From contig NC_054685.1 of the NCBI RefSeq assembly GCF_011074885.1, positions 496,001-560,000 on the forward strand: a stretch of DNA of 64,000 nucleotides, written 5' to 3'. How positions within the stretch are numbered: position 1 is the stretch's first letter; each line of letters begins with the position of its first letter. Under the pieces are notes generated by a model, which was not told where the DNA came from, did not search any database, and worked only from the letters and a program-made list of their open reading frames with translations. The position numbers were made by a program, and so were the translations under genes. Source of the stretch: Brettanomyces bruxellensis (lineage: Eukaryota > Ascomycota > Pichiomycetes > Pichiales > Pichiaceae). This document shows positions 50,820 to 62,600 of the stretch, one piece after another.

Positions 50820-53591
50820 TTATAAAACATACTTTTCACGGCTTACCTTATCAGCGACATTCCTTAGCATTTCAACAGGCTTTTTATCCCAATTCTTAAT
50901 ATCCTTAACCACTTTGCACCACAACAGACCTCTGCTAGGATTATTGTCCACAAGCTTTTTCTCCAAGATTGAAACTTCATCAACAGTACCATGATCTCGC
51001 AAAAAGCACGTATAATATATATATCCATCACCATAATCAGGATCTTTGTCAATACAAGCATCGAAAAATTGCTTAGCCTTTGAAAGCTTTCCTCTTTTCC
51101 AAAGATCCCGGGCAATGGTTAAGATTACCACCGGGTTATCTTTAGTGCTGTTAAGCGCCGAGGAGTAAAAATTCTTTCTGTGTTGAAGTTTGGCGGTTTG
51201 AATCTTCTCTGACCACAAATATCCAGAGTCTGGAATTTCTCTAAGTCCTTTACTGAGAATAATTTCCGCTGTTTTCGAACCTGGACCCTCAAGTTTCATT
51301 CTTGAAAAATACAATAGATCACTCTTTGGATTAAGTGCCATACCTTCTTCCAATGCAGATCTAGCTTTAATCTTTCTTCCCAGTTTATGCTCATAGATAT
51401 CTGCTAACTGTATCCACAATTTTACTGAGGATGGACACATCTTCACACCTTCATTAAGAGTATCTCGTGCCTTATTAACGTCATTTTGGTCCTCATATAT
51501 CTGGCTCAACTGCAAATAAAAGTTGGCTTCTTTCGGATACCTTTTGAGTCCATCTTGAGAGATAGCTATTGCTTTATCTGAATTGCCAAGGCATCTTTCA
51601 AGAGTGGACTGTTTATACCACAACTTTGCTGAAGGAATATTCAGTTTTTTCCTACATTCCTCGTATATTTCACCGGCTTTCCTTGGGCTTTTTTCAAGCC
51701 ATTCAAGTTTCGCATACAAAAGCCATAAATCCTCACACTGCTCATTCTTCTTAATACCTCTCAATAGTATATCCTCAGCTTTATCAACATTTCCATCAAT
51801 CTTCCAAAGGGATTTAGCATACTCCTGATACAAGGCCGATGCTTGAGGACAATTTTCAATCGCCATCTCGTAGACAATGTATAATTCAGCAGTATGATGC
51901 TGTTCCAGTTCGAACTTTGCGTATTCCAGCCACAAGATTTCATTTGTCTTGAACTTAGATGTCATATAGGTGTATATGGCTCTTACCACTTCAAAATTCT
52001 TCATGGTTCGTGCCTTTGCTATATCATTCTGCCATAACTGAATACTTTCCTCTGTACCCAGCTTTTGCGTTCCAATTCCAATACAATTCCATATAATAGC
52101 TCGTGCAGTCATTCCATACTTTTCGTTCTCAACTTTGCATGCCATTTCAATCCACTGATCCCTGTCGAGACATGAAGAGTATTTACCTCCAAAACAGTTT
52201 TCGACATCTCGCCCAACTTTCACCCCATTTCCGGTAGTTTCTTCTTCGAACTTTGCTGCCGCAAGCCAAAGTTTATAAATATCATCGGTATTCACCTTTC
52301 CCTCAGCCTCTGTGATAACACTCGATATTTGCTTTGGTGAACCAACATTTATCAAACAAATCCAGAGCTGTATCGAGGTTGGAACTAGCTGTGTAGCCTT
52401 TTTTAAGATCATCTCCTTCATATGTGGATCAGCTTCCAGCCTCACAATCTCAAGCCAAAGATTTTCTGAGTGTGGAACTTGTTCAAGTGCTCGCATTAGC
52501 ACTCGCTTTTGAAAAAGGGTACTTTCTTCATACGAAGCAGCCTTTAACCAAAGCTTAACAGAGCCTGGAATGTTCTGAAGTGCATCTGCTACCAAGGCCC
52601 GACATAAAGGAATATTACTAGAATGTATTTCAAGACTCACAAGCCATATTTCCTCGTTCTGTGGACACTTATCGCATCCGTGCTCCACAATCTCTCTTGC
52701 TTTCTTCATCTTACCAACTGAAGCTTCCAATCTTGCGCTGGCTATCCAATTTTCAGCCTTGTGTGGCTCCAACTTTCGTAATTTCTTAAATAGAGACCTT
52801 GTCCGTGCATAATCACCAGTATTAGTTTGGAATTGACCTCCGACATCCGTACCATTGACTTTCAAATTGGTATCGGTATTCTTTCCGAACAGTTGCCGAA
52901 TATATTCTTCCTTATCAACAGAACTATGATCTTCAAGATTCTCTTGTCTATCCTTGTTAGCAAGCTTGGAAAGCTGACTCTTTAAAACTTTGTCTCTTGC
53001 CAACGATATTTGGGTTATGTCAATGTCTCCAGGCTCATTTGTCCTATTATTAGTACTCCTGTCTCTTAATTCAGCAGTTATAGTATCTGAATTCCTATAA
53101 AACCGTTGCTGCGCCTGCAATTCCATCCGTCTTCTTTTCGTTTTTCTCGTAAAATCACCTGATTCTGGCAAGTTGAGCCACTGATCCTCGGATATGGAGG
53201 ATAATGCTTTCTTTTCATTAACGAAGTCCTTACTTATTGCTTTAATAGCCTCAGCTGAATCCAAAACTTCAACTTGAACACGCCCACTTTTCGCCTGACC
53301 ACTTTCAGCAACCTTCTTTTTCCTTGATGTCCGCTTTTTATGTAATTTACTCTCTATCTGCTCGAAAAATTCATCTGCCTCCTTATCATCTTCTTCCTCT
53401 TTCTTTTCATATTTTATGCTTTCCTCATCGGCATCATCAAATCTACCATCATTATTCGATTGCCCCTGTTCAGCAACAGCTACATGTGCCGTTGATCCAA
53501 GATCCGCCTGTGTAACAAATCCAGTTGCACCTCTTCCAAGACCGGCAATATATCCTGGAGGTGGCTCTTCATCCAAAAAGCTGTGTGCCAT
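50820..53591 (-). CDS. PRP6: U4/U6.U5 tri-snRNP splicing factor Prp6
   Basis: Prp6 bridges U5 and U4/U6 snRNPs in the spliceosome. The PRP1 N-terminal domain is visible (DEEPPPGYIAGLGRGATGFV) and the remaining length consists of HAT repeats, with recurring motifs such as LWLEYAKFELEQ, LWLLYAKLEW, IWLVSLEIHSS and VWLQLADIYEH-like segments. Length is 923 residues against 899 in S. cerevisiae. The N-terminus includes acidic EEEDDKEADEFFEQIESKL and ISLARDKVLKSQL, both typical. Start ATG 53591 (MAHSFLDEEPPPG). Confidence 0.93.
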   Translation of the reverse strand: MAHSFLDEEPPPGYIAGLGRGATGFVTQADLGSTAHVAVAEQGQSNNDGRFDDADEESIKYEKKEEEDDKEADEFFEQIESKLHKKRTSRKKKVAESGQAKSGRVQVEVLDSAEAIKAISKDFVNEKKALSSISEDQWLNLPESGDFTRKTKRRRMELQAQQRFYRNSDTITAELRDRSTNNRTNEPGDIDITQISLARDKVLKSQLSKLANKDRQENLEDHSSVDKEEYIRQLFGKNTDTNLKVNGTDVGGQFQTNTGDYARTRSLFKKLRKLEPHKAENWIASARLEASVGKMKKAREIVEHGCDKCPQNEEIWLVSLEIHSSNIPLCRALVADALQNIPGSVKLWLKAASYEESTLFQKRVLMRALEQVPHSENLWLEIVRLEADPHMKEMILKKATQLVPTSIQLWICLINVGSPKQISSVITEAEGKVNTDDIYKLWLAAAKFEEETTGNGVKVGRDVENCFGGKYSSCLDRDQWIEMACKVENEKYGMTARAIIWNCIGIGTQKLGTEESIQLWQNDIAKARTMKNFEVVRAIYTYMTSKFKTNEILWLEYAKFELEQHHTAELYIVYEMAIENCPQASALYQEYAKSLWKIDGNVDKAEDILLRGIKKNEQCEDLWLLYAKLEWLEKSPRKAGEIYEECRKKLNIPSAKLWYKQSTLERCLGNSDKAIAISQDGLKRYPKEANFYLQLSQIYEDQNDVNKARDTLNEGVKMCPSSVKLWIQLADIYEHKLGRKIKARSALEEGMALNPKSDLLYFSRMKLEGPGSKTAEIILSKGLREIPDSGYLWSEKIQTAKLQHRKNFYSSALNSTKDNPVVILTIARDLWKRGKLSKAKQFFDACIDKDPDYGDGYIYYTCFLRDHGTVDEVSILEKKLVDNNPSRGLLWCKVVKDIKNWDKKPVEMLRNVADKVSREKYVL

Positions 53592-54076
53592 ATGTAAGGT
53601 TAACTTTCTTCAATGGTGGAACTGGTGGAGTAAAGTTTTCACTTTTTAGACTTCTATAGTGTATTTGAATAAGGCTGGATGTCCAGTGCTGTTAAATTCA
53701 AGAGATACTGGCTTTGATAATGTTGTTACATGCATCGTCAAAGAGATAACTGGTCCCGTCTATATCGGAAGGCTGTGCAAAATGAGAAGGAGGTTAAGAA
53801 AAATGATTGAGGTGAAAAAAAAAAAAAAAAAAAAAAAGTTTAAAAAATAAAAATGAAGGATAAAATTAAAGTGAAAATTTTACTGGCATACCTAAGGAAG
53901 ATGAGGATATCCACCTAACTGTGAAGGAAGTACTAGTATTGACAATCCTCATAATTTACAGAAGCATAGAGAAGAGAATTTAGAAAGCACGAAAGAGCTT
54001 TTGGTTTTGTTGATAGACAATCAATTGTTTGGTAGAGTAAGAAAACACAAGCTGAAGTACCACAGCAGATTTCGCA
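53592..54076. promoter_or_regulatory. Divergent promoter PRP6 / RRB1
   Basis: About 485 bases between two divergent starts. It holds an A homopolymer of 23 (53815-53837). No consensus element was picked out. Confidence 0.4.
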
Positions 54077-55591
54077 ATGCCAAAAAGAGCAGCTGAAGAA
54101 ACAGGGCCGCAAAAAGCAGCCAGAACGAGTTTGAGCGGGGCACCACCAGCAAAAGTGGTAGAGTGGGGTGATGCGGATGAAGATATGGATTTAAAAATTG
54201 AAGGTGGAATGGAAGGAAGAGTTGGGGATGATTATGAAAGTGAGGAAGAGATAGTAGAGCTAGGGGATGAGGAAGGGGAACACATGGAGGAAATCAAAGA
54301 GGAAAAGGATGGAGAAAGCAATAAGAACGGAGCACAACAGATATATGTGCCGGGTAAGTCGCGTGCATTGGAGCCGGGTGAGATTTTGGAGCCAGATCCA
54401 ACAACATATGAGATGTATCACAAGGTGAATATGCCTTGGCCCTGTATGAGTGTGGATATACTTCAAGACAAGCTTGGTAATGAGAGAAGAAGCTATCCTG
54501 CAACGATGTATGTTGTCACAGCAACGCAGGCGATGCGGCCAAAAGACAATGAGCTTCTCGTGCTGAAACTTTCGTCTTTGAAAAAGACACTTGAGAAAGA
54601 TGAAAATGAACAAGATTCAGATGCAGACTCCGATTCGGACGATGACTTCTCCGGTGACCCAATTCTCGAGTCGGAAGTGATTCCATTGCGTAGTACGACA
54701 AATAGAATACACACGAATACACTTACAAGCAGATCGGACCGGTATTATACGGCGACAATGCACGAGAATGGAGAAGTGTGCATTTTCGATGTTGGTGCAC
54801 AGATGCGTGCATTCGACACTCCCGGCTACGTTATTCCGAAAACAGCGAAAAGACCACAGCAGGTGGTGAAGGCACACGGAAATGTGGAGGGATACGGAAT
54901 GGATTGGTCGCCCTTGGAGCAGAATGGTGCACTATTAACAGGAGATGTGAGCGGCAGAGTTTATCTAACAAAAAATACCGGGTCGAAGTGGACGACCGAC
55001 CGCGAAGCATTTCAGGCAAGCGACGCGTCGATCGAGGACATTCAGTGGTCGAAGTCAGAGCGGACAGTTTTTTCGACCGCGGGGGTTGACGGGTACATCA
55101 GGATTTGGGACACGCGCGCGAAAAACCACACTCCGGCCCTCAGCGTCGTCGCGTCGAAAACGGACGTTAATGTTATTTCGTGGTGTGAGAAGATCGACTA
55201 TCTCTTGGCTTCCGGCCACGATGATGGTGTTTGGGGTGTGTGGGACTTGCGAAACTTCCGCCCGAACAAGCAACCCTCTCCTGTTGTGTCGTACGATTTC
55301 CACAAAAAGCCAATCACGGCTATTTCGTTCGACCCGCTCGACGAGTCGATCGTCGCAGTCGCGTCTGAGGACAACACAGTCACACTTTGGGATCTTGCAG
55401 TGGAGGCCGATGATGAAGAAGTCCGCCAACAGCAGGCTGGAAATGATCAGCTTAAGGATATACCACCTCAGATGATGTTTGGCCACTGGCAGAGAGATGT
55501 GAAGGATGTTTGTTGGCATAGGCAGATTCCGGGAACACTTTTGAGTACTGGAAGTGACGGAATGAACGTGTGGAAGACCATCTCTGTGTGA
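54077..55591 (+). CDS. RRB1: Ribosome-assembly WD-repeat protein Rrb1 (GRWD1)
   Basis: Rrb1 is a nucleolar chaperone of ribosomal protein L3 (Rpl3). The 504-residue protein has an acidic N-terminus (about residues 25-85), the GRWD signature [19 protein letters not shown], and a WD40 propeller with [76 protein letters not shown] and TVTLWDLA. The end [15 protein letters not shown] is characteristic. S. cerevisiae Rrb1 is 511 residues. An acidic spacer ([16 protein letters not shown]) near residue 180 is also typical of the family. Start ATG 54077. Confidence 0.93.
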   Translation: MPKRAAEETGPQKAARTSLSGAPPAKVVEWGDADEDMDLKIEGGMEGRVGDDYESEEEIVELGDEEGEHMEEIKEEKDGESNKNGAQQIYVPGKSRALEPGEILEPDPTTYEMYHKVNMPWPCMSVDILQDKLGNERRSYPATMYVVTATQAMRPKDNELLVLKLSSLKKTLEKDENEQDSDADSDSDDDFSGDPILESEVIPLRSTTNRIHTNTLTSRSDRYYTATMHENGEVCIFDVGAQMRAFDTPGYVIPKTAKRPQQVVKAHGNVEGYGMDWSPLEQNGALLTGDVSGRVYLTKNTGSKWTTDREAFQASDASIEDIQWSKSERTVFSTAGVDGYIRIWDTRAKNHTPALSVVASKTDVNVISWCEKIDYLLASGHDDGVWGVWDLRNFRPNKQPSPVVSYDFHKKPITAISFDPLDESIVAVASEDNTVTLWDLAVEADDEEVRQQQAGNDQLKDIPPQMMFGHWQRDVKDVCWHRQIPGTLLSTGSDGMNVWKTISV

Positions 55592-56037
55592 GTGCAGGGT
55601 GTATTTTTTGAGTTATTATGTGTACAGGAAGGGTAGAAATGGCCGTGTAATGTGAAATAGGTAGAAATAAAGAAGAAGACAAGTATAATGTAAGGGAACC
55701 TTTTGCTAACGCTACTCTGAATGTGATTGGTATTAACATAATTGTAAGTGATATTAATGATACTTTATAATATTATTTTAAGTGTAATTCAACTCTAAAA
55801 ATGTCTACACATCACATCGTAATGCCTTGCATTACAATTAATGCTCCATTATCGTATATCCGGTTGCAGATCATTCGACACATTAGGCAACCCAAAAGAA
55901 GCAGAAAAAAAGCATATTAAGCATGGAGGAGAAGAAGAAAAATGTACTTGAAAATGGATAAAAGAAAGCTTCATGTCCCGTAATAATATAGTGTCGCTTA
56001 GTAAAGTTATAATGGCACTCTCGGCCCACCCACCCGC
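55592..56037. other. Convergent intergenic region
   Basis: About 445 bases between convergent RRB1 and the PQ-loop gene. AT-rich; no gene is seen. Confidence 0.35.
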
Positions 56038-57336
56038 TCACTTGTGCAAGGATGTAGCATCCAACGATCTCTGTGGCGTTTCCATGTTAATCGCCGTCTG
56101 AAGATCAAACGTGCTTCTAGTTGCACTGAGGGGAAACGCGTTCTCCGTAGTGTTGGCTTTATCGGCAATGATGCTAGGCGATCGTGAGGCTACCACGGAA
56201 ATCCCGTTCGACACCAGGGAGTGCGCGTCGATCGACGCGTCAACCGCTTTTCCGACGTCCGACGCCCGATTCTGCGCACTGTGAACAGCAGGAACCGTTT
56301 CAGAAATAATGCTGCCGGCACGAGAAACAATGCTGTTGACGTGGGCTGCAGATAAGGCTGGAATCTGCATGTCAGACACATCCTGGGAGCCGTCGCGATC
56401 TTCGCGGTGCAAGGATGTGCGACCATTTTCGGAGACTGCAGCTTGACTGTTTCGGTGCGAAAGCACACCCTGTTCGGGATCGGCAGTTCTAGAAGAGGAG
56501 TTACTTGCAATAACAGAGCCGTCTGTATCCGCCGCGTCGTCGACGCTATCCTGGTCGCTCGATTGGAGAGTAAGTTGGCGAGATTTGCGAACATGCATTC
56601 TCCATCTGTAGAAAATGCACATCAACAACAAGATTCCTTGAAGTGAGGCGGCAGCAAAGAAGGGGAGGTAGGAACTCCACTTAGAGTCGGCCTCATCGTA
56701 AAGAGAGTATGCCCAGTAAAAGGTTCCGGGCACTTGAATGACCAAAGAAGGAATGGAGAGAGTTCCAGGCTCCCTGATTCGGTATGTGGTCCATAATTGG
56801 GGAAGATACTGGACAACCTGCAAAATCAACGAGACAACACCACTGACATCTGCGTAAGCATTACGTCCATGTTGTTGTCCGGGTGCGTGGACCACACAAA
56901 TACAGGCGATGAAGTTGACTATGACATAAATCACGAAAAAGAGATAGTACCGGTATATCATCTTATATTCGTGTGCAGGTTCGTTCGGCGAGTTTTTCGT
57001 AAGGTAAACACACAACACGATCACCAAGCAGAAGCCAACTGCCTACACACCAACCTGGATATAGCCGGTCATGGCATTTGCGCACTGATAGGCATTGAGA
57101 TCCACAGTGCAGCAATGCCTGGCTGGAACAGTCACCAAATACATATTGACGAATGAGGCAAATGCAGAAATGGACCCCATCAACAAATATGACGGTGAAA
57201 GTCCCTCACTGGTTCGTCGTCTAATCACACGAACGTGTTGTGGAACAAACGAGATGTAAATACCGACCACAAGCACCCAACTGAGGATGAAGTCGGTCTT
57301 GCCAACTTCATAGTACGAAGAACAATCTGATGCCAT
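56038..57336 (-). pseudogene. PQ-loop repeat membrane protein with an in-frame TAG
   Basis: The frame from ATG 57336 to the stop near 56038 is 432 codons but is interrupted by TAG at 57045-57043. Upstream of it lies the first PQ-loop unit (LVVGIYISFVPQHVRVIRRR). Downstream lie the remaining membrane segments and the second PQ motif (VVQYLPQLWTTYR). Frame and family pattern are continuous across the TAG: it sits in a membrane helix where the neighbours (YIQVGV, then AVGFC) suggest a glutamine. A single C-to-T change of CAG would explain it. No splice sites can remove it. The C-terminal third is Ser/Asp/Ala-rich, cytosolic-looking. PQ-loop proteins move amino acids or act as organelle sensors; the substrate here is unknown. 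Confidence 0.8.
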
Positions 57337-58854
57337 CGAAATTTCAATGTATAGAGTAGAGTTCTATTCTAGATGATCAGGTTCGCAGCTTTAAAGTATG
57401 GCAAAAAGAAAGATACCAGCACAAGTTCAGAGTTGAAATTCAGAAATGAAGTTCAGAAATGAAGTTTAGAATCGAAGATTAGAGTTGAAAACCAGAGTTG
57501 GAGTTCAGAGTTGAAGTTCAGAGTTGAAGCTCAGAGTTGAAGCTCACAATTCAAAATTCACACTTCAGCTCACTTTACTTCAAAGTTCAAACAACACTCT
57601 CAATAATGTAGTAGCAGATCAAGCAGTGAAAAACCGTACTTGACGAGACTATCAACTATACAGAAAACAGTTGCTGCTTTCTCGTTTTGACGCCGGTGAA
57701 AAAACAAATCTGGTTTATCTTTCGAAGTCAAACAACGAGTAAAAAATGGTTGTTCTATTTGCCCAGGGCACCTGGCTCAACGAGCAAACACTGCTATAGT
57801 CCTAAAGATTATACCAGAAAAGGTTGTAAAAAAATGACCTTAACGCAGGATAATAGTGTTAAAGGTGAATATATGCCGCTTTAATGCAGAAGCTATGCGA
57901 AGAGCTCAAAGAAGCTTCTTTAAGGACAAAAAAAAATATTTTGTATGCGACGTTCTAACGCGATTTTTTTTTTCGTTCTTTCGTATATTCCAATTAGTGA
58001 ATGAACAACGCCCTAAAGCTGATAATCTAGAAAGTTACAAGACAACAAAAAGAAGAAGAAAGGTTACAAGATAAGAATGAACTGATATCAGAATATCGGC
58101 TTAAGAAACATCTTAAAAAAAGGAGAAACAAAAAAAACTAAGACAGAAACAAAAAAAAATCAAAGACCGAATAGTCTGCTAATCTGGATAGAAAAAAATG
58201 AAAAAAAAAGGAGAATATCGGGAGAGAAAAAAATAAGTAAGAAGGACGGCTGCAGTCGGCCATATGTAAAAAATATGTGTTGATCTTCATCATAATACCA
58301 CATTGGGAAATCTTGCTGATCGTGTTGACGTCGGGCGGTCATCAATAGTAAAAAAATTATTATTCTTGAGTTCTTAATAATTTGAGCAGAACAATCATCT
58401 TAATTCCCGGAGAAATATCGGACGCGCGAAAACACATACTTAGATCCGAGAGAAAAAGATAGGAGAATGTGAAAAAGAAGCGAAAAGTGAGCGAGCACGA
58501 GGAAATGCGAAAAAGCAGGAAAGACAAGAAAAAAAAGAAACTTACTGCCAAGTAAAGTGAGAAAAAGCTTATACTCACGAAAAGCAGGAAAAAATATCCT
58601 GGAATCCAGCGCGAAAATCCACACAAATGTCACATCAAATAACGCACAATTGAGGGTACATTTGTGCATAAAAAAACGCATCAAGTTTTGCCGTAGCTTG
58701 CCCAATTTTTCCCCCTACTCTCATTTGCTTACTTTACTTTTTCCCCATCCTATTATTTCTCGCTTAAACAGCCATGTTAGTTGTAGCCGAATGGTACAGC
58801 AATATTATCAACATTGCATATATTTATAACAGCATATCTTTACAGCCAATCACA
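57337..58854. promoter_or_regulatory. Divergent intergenic region PQ-loop gene / NDUFA6
   Basis: About 1.5 kb. The part next to the PQ-loop gene is a 13-bp tandem array (listed separately). The rest is A-rich with short ORFs of no recognisable content, including poly-A patches near 58110-58240. A possible 3' splice site (TTTACAG) lies just before the NDUFA6 start, so a leader intron is possible but no branch motif was found. Confidence 0.45.
57422..57564. repeat. 13-bp tandem array, about 11 copies
   Basis: Units of the form GAAGTTCAGAGTT / GAAGTTCAGAAAT follow without gaps from 57422 to about 57564, with increasing divergence at the right end. It is purine-rich on the plus strand and begins 86 bases upstream of the PQ-loop start. 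Confidence 0.85.
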
Positions 58855-59223
58855 ATGACTCTTCCCACGGCATTTGCTGAAACCACAAGGTTTTCAACGT
58901 CACATGCCGAGATGAGAATCCGCATGCTTAACCTGTATAGGAGATACATTAGACATTCTAGAGAGTTTGTCAACAATTACGATCTTGATATTCCAACATC
59001 AGAAGTGAAGACAAAAATTAGGCAGGAATTTGAAAAGCACAGACACGTGAACGATTTGGCAGTGCAGAATGTCATGTACATGAAGGGTCAGATGGAATTC
59101 CAGGAGTTGGTGAACTTCTGGAAACAGAAATGTCATGTTATGAAGTACTTCGAGAACTTTGATTACTATGATAAGGCCGGAAAGAACAACTTTGTGCAGA
59201 GATTTTTGAAGGGTGCTGACTAA
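58855..59223 (+). CDS. Complex I LYR subunit NDUFA6 (NB4M/B14)
   Basis: A 122-residue LYR-motif protein: MLNLYRRYIRHSREF near residue 20 holds the LYR core with the conserved downstream Arg and Phe. VKTKIRQEFEKHRHVND is the second family signature, and the spacing to VNFWKQKCHVMKYF fits NDUFA6, a matrix-arm subunit of NADH:ubiquinone oxidoreductase that binds the acyl-carrier protein. I choose ATG 58855 (MTLPTAFAETTRF); an in-frame ATG at 58774 adds 27 hydrophobic residues with no family match. Other LYRM proteins are less likely. Confidence 0.82.
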   Translation: MTLPTAFAETTRFSTSHAEMRIRMLNLYRRYIRHSREFVNNYDLDIPTSEVKTKIRQEFEKHRHVNDLAVQNVMYMKGQMEFQELVNFWKQKCHVMKYFENFDYYDKAGKNNFVQRFLKGAD

Positions 59224-59619
59224 GCTTCATGAGGCCAACGCATTGGGCAAATTGCCCGTTTTATTTATTAATATCACGCAATATTTATTAATTTATCTAG
59301 GGAGAAAGTACACTTGCTATCAATAGAACATTACATTCTCAGGTATACCTGGTTCAATACCTCTTCACTAATGATCTCCTGCATGCATACAGTGAAGTTT
59401 GTAGATTATTGATACTGCTGTAAAATCACGCACTATTAAAAGGAGAAGAGACCGAGCGTCAAGCAATTGTCTATACAGTAAAAGACGCTTTGGAAGTCAT
59501 AGCTATTTGACTTGATTTACCAAATTAAACAGTGTACATATAACATTCACAACATTCACATTAACTTCATTAAATATACACACACAAAAATATTATAATA
59601 ATGGCATAACAGTTTGAAT
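59224..59619. other. Convergent intergenic region
   Basis: About 395 AT-rich bases between NDUFA6 and RIC1 3' ends. No gene is seen. Confidence 0.35.
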
Positions 59620-62600
59620 TCACTCAATGCTTTTAATAACTTCAGTGCAAGCTTTGGGGTCCACCAACTTTAGGAAGTGAAGCATTTCAAAGCATGTCAC
59701 ATAGTCACGTGCTGATGCCAATTTTTGCACGATACTTCTGAACAGCAAAGCATCCTCCGCCTTTAGTTTTGTGTCGGACCAACTTTCGATCCCATCTTTT
59801 GGCAGTTTATCATCGTGCTTTTCACCATTTAGTGCAATAATAAGGTAATGGGCGCTTAACTTATAGTTTTGGTCCTCGTGCAGCAACGTTCCAACTATAT
59901 CTCTTGCGTTCTCACCCAGCTTTTCAAACAAAACATTCCAGTATTGTGCCTCCGTCTTCTTGAGGCAGTTTAGTAAAATTTCATACATCTTTCCAGTCAT
60001 CTTTATCAATTCAAAGAGTCTGTCAAAATACTCGTCTTCAGAATCAAATAGTTTCTTTTCGTACACATGCTGTATGTACCGCACCATTAGCAACTCTAAG
60101 ACATACTTAAAATGTGGTAGTTTGTGCATTTTCCTGTAAACAGTTGTTATTCCAAGGGCTTCCATGCTATCCGACTTGCGGACACGAATATTTGCCCAAA
60201 TTTGGTGGTCAATGATATCATCCAAGTAGTTTTTCTTGGTTGGAACAAGCCTGATCTTTGTATCTGAGTAGCATTCAACCTCAACCCCATAAACTGTACT
60301 ATCTGATTGCTGTGTAGTAAGCGGATATGGTGTTACCCCAGAAGATTCCACATCATACGAACCGGATTCCAAACTCTCGACCTCATTTCCAATATTTATA
60401 TTCACTGGAACGCCCAGATTCGTTCCAGAACTCAAGTCGTCAACTATTACACTGTAATGGAGAATTTTCGAGCCATCAAACACAAGAAACGTCTTCTGGT
60501 CTAATTTCTGGACGTACTCGACTTGATTATTTACAAGTGAAATGTGATACCTGCTTAATTGTGCGGTTCCGGCCTGCTTTGACACAATAAAGAGAGACGT
60601 TCCGTCAAGTATAAGAAGATCCGTTTTCCGAAGAAGAAGTACGCTTCTCACGTTACACATTGCATTGTCCAGTTCTTTAAAAGCATCCTTTAGCTGATAG
60701 AGACTTAGCTTCTCAAAAATCAACAATGCACGTACATTGGATACGCTATCTGTACTTTTTTCACAAATCTTCCATGTGTAAATGCTCATCTCGTTTGTCG
60801 TAACAATAAGAGTAGACTGGGAAAGGTCAAGATCTACTGAAATAATGTTTGGCCTTGCACCTTTGCCGGCGTTTGGAAGTTTGAAATTCCACACTGTAGA
60901 ATCAATTTTGAACTCAGAATCCGATTTCAGGCAGGATGGCGGGAAAACATAAACTGCAGGATCAAAAGTTGGATCCTCTGCATTTTCAGCCACAAATACT
61001 TCTTCCCTGGCAGAAAGAATCAAGTAATCCTGATACCAAAGGCAGGAAAAGAATGCATGACATCTTCCTGAGGCAGATTGCTCAAGGATGTCTTCCTGCT
61101 TCCAATCGAGAAATTTCCATAAATGCAATTTACAATCAAAAACAATCACATCTTTCTCTCCCACAACACAGAAAAAGGTACCACGCTTGTTGGCACAAGA
61201 AGCTCGAACCTGCGAGTTTCTTTGAGTGAATGCAAGAGGCAATGTTTGCAGCATCCATGAATCGGCAAACCTTGATTCGTTGTAAAGTGTTTCCTCACTG
61301 GCAGATTTCAAAGTATCAGGGGCAGATGACTTATTCGAACCGCAAAACAATCGTAAAACGTCAGCAGAAAACAAAATTGGTCTATTTACTGCAAGCGATG
61401 AAAGATCAGACATGAAATTAAGACCAGAGAGCTTAAGACGAAGGATTTTGTCTGCATGGGTCAGTAAGATGTTTTGATAATCGATGAAACGAATGTCGTT
61501 GGGACTGGATATCAAGAGTGGGTCAAACTCAAAGGTGGAAAAGTTGAGATTGCCCAAAAAGGAGTGGATAGTCCAGCCGTCGGAATACTGAATGATGAGA
61601 GTATTTTCATCTGGAGAAAGTGAAAAATGCCGTAGCTGGCCAGCATTCGGAGGCTTATTGATGGTTTTGAGCAATGTAGAAGAACCATTATTTCCTATTT
61701 TGAAAAGTAAAAGCCGTCCATCGTGGAGACCAACATACACAAGGCCTTTGGAGTTGGATATAAGAGTCAATATGGCCTTTTCGGATCCGGAGTACAAACA
61801 CGTGCCAGTTAATGCGTCTGGCTCAAGAAGTGTGATGTCTCTAGATTTGCCAACTTGTGCCAGCCAGCATTTTCCCAAAGAATTCACCCAGCAAAAGCAA
61901 TGCAAAGCGTAATTATAATGGAAATCAATTATATCAGCATTTCTATCTTCCTCCGGATACCATGTAAGGTTTTCGGCGAGGAGGTATGTGATCTTCTTAT
62001 CTTTCCCCAAAGGAACAACCTGAAAAGCAGTCGGTGACTTGTTCACTAGAATGATGTGCAAGTCGGAAAGAAAGAAGAAGTCAGCAAGCCGGCTTTGAAC
62101 GTTTAGAATCAGTCGAAGTCGCAATCCAAAATCTGTCACTGGAGTTTCATTCTCAGTACTTGGTTTAAAGGCTTTAAGCAAAGACTGGACGAATCCATTG
62201 GCAGTTCCCTCATCAAGATTCAATCCAGAGTCCTCATATGTCTCGTCATGCTTGACAACTCTATATCTTGGTAGAGGAAGACCGTTTTGAAGTACAAAGC
62301 CATCTGAATTGAACACAGTAAGCATTTCATGATCGGAAAGATCTGTCCGAATTGTGTAAATCAAAGCAACATTTCCGGAGGTCTCAACTGCAAATATACG
62401 GCCGCATGGAGACACTCGGACCTTTACATTGGATCCGTACTTGGCAATTGAGTTGTCTGAACGAATATGAGCAGAAATAGGTGAACCAGTTCTGGAATCG
62501 TACAAATATAAGCCGCGATAAGTCAAAATTGCGTATGGAAGATGCAGGCCAGACCTTGCATAGTGTTTCTTGTAGCTTTTGGTGTATACTGGCTGTGTCA

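Noticed and set aside
57043..57045. TAG reassigned to glutamine in this organism
   Set aside because: TAG terminates the folate gene at its expected family end (3314-3316), so TAG is an ordinary stop here.
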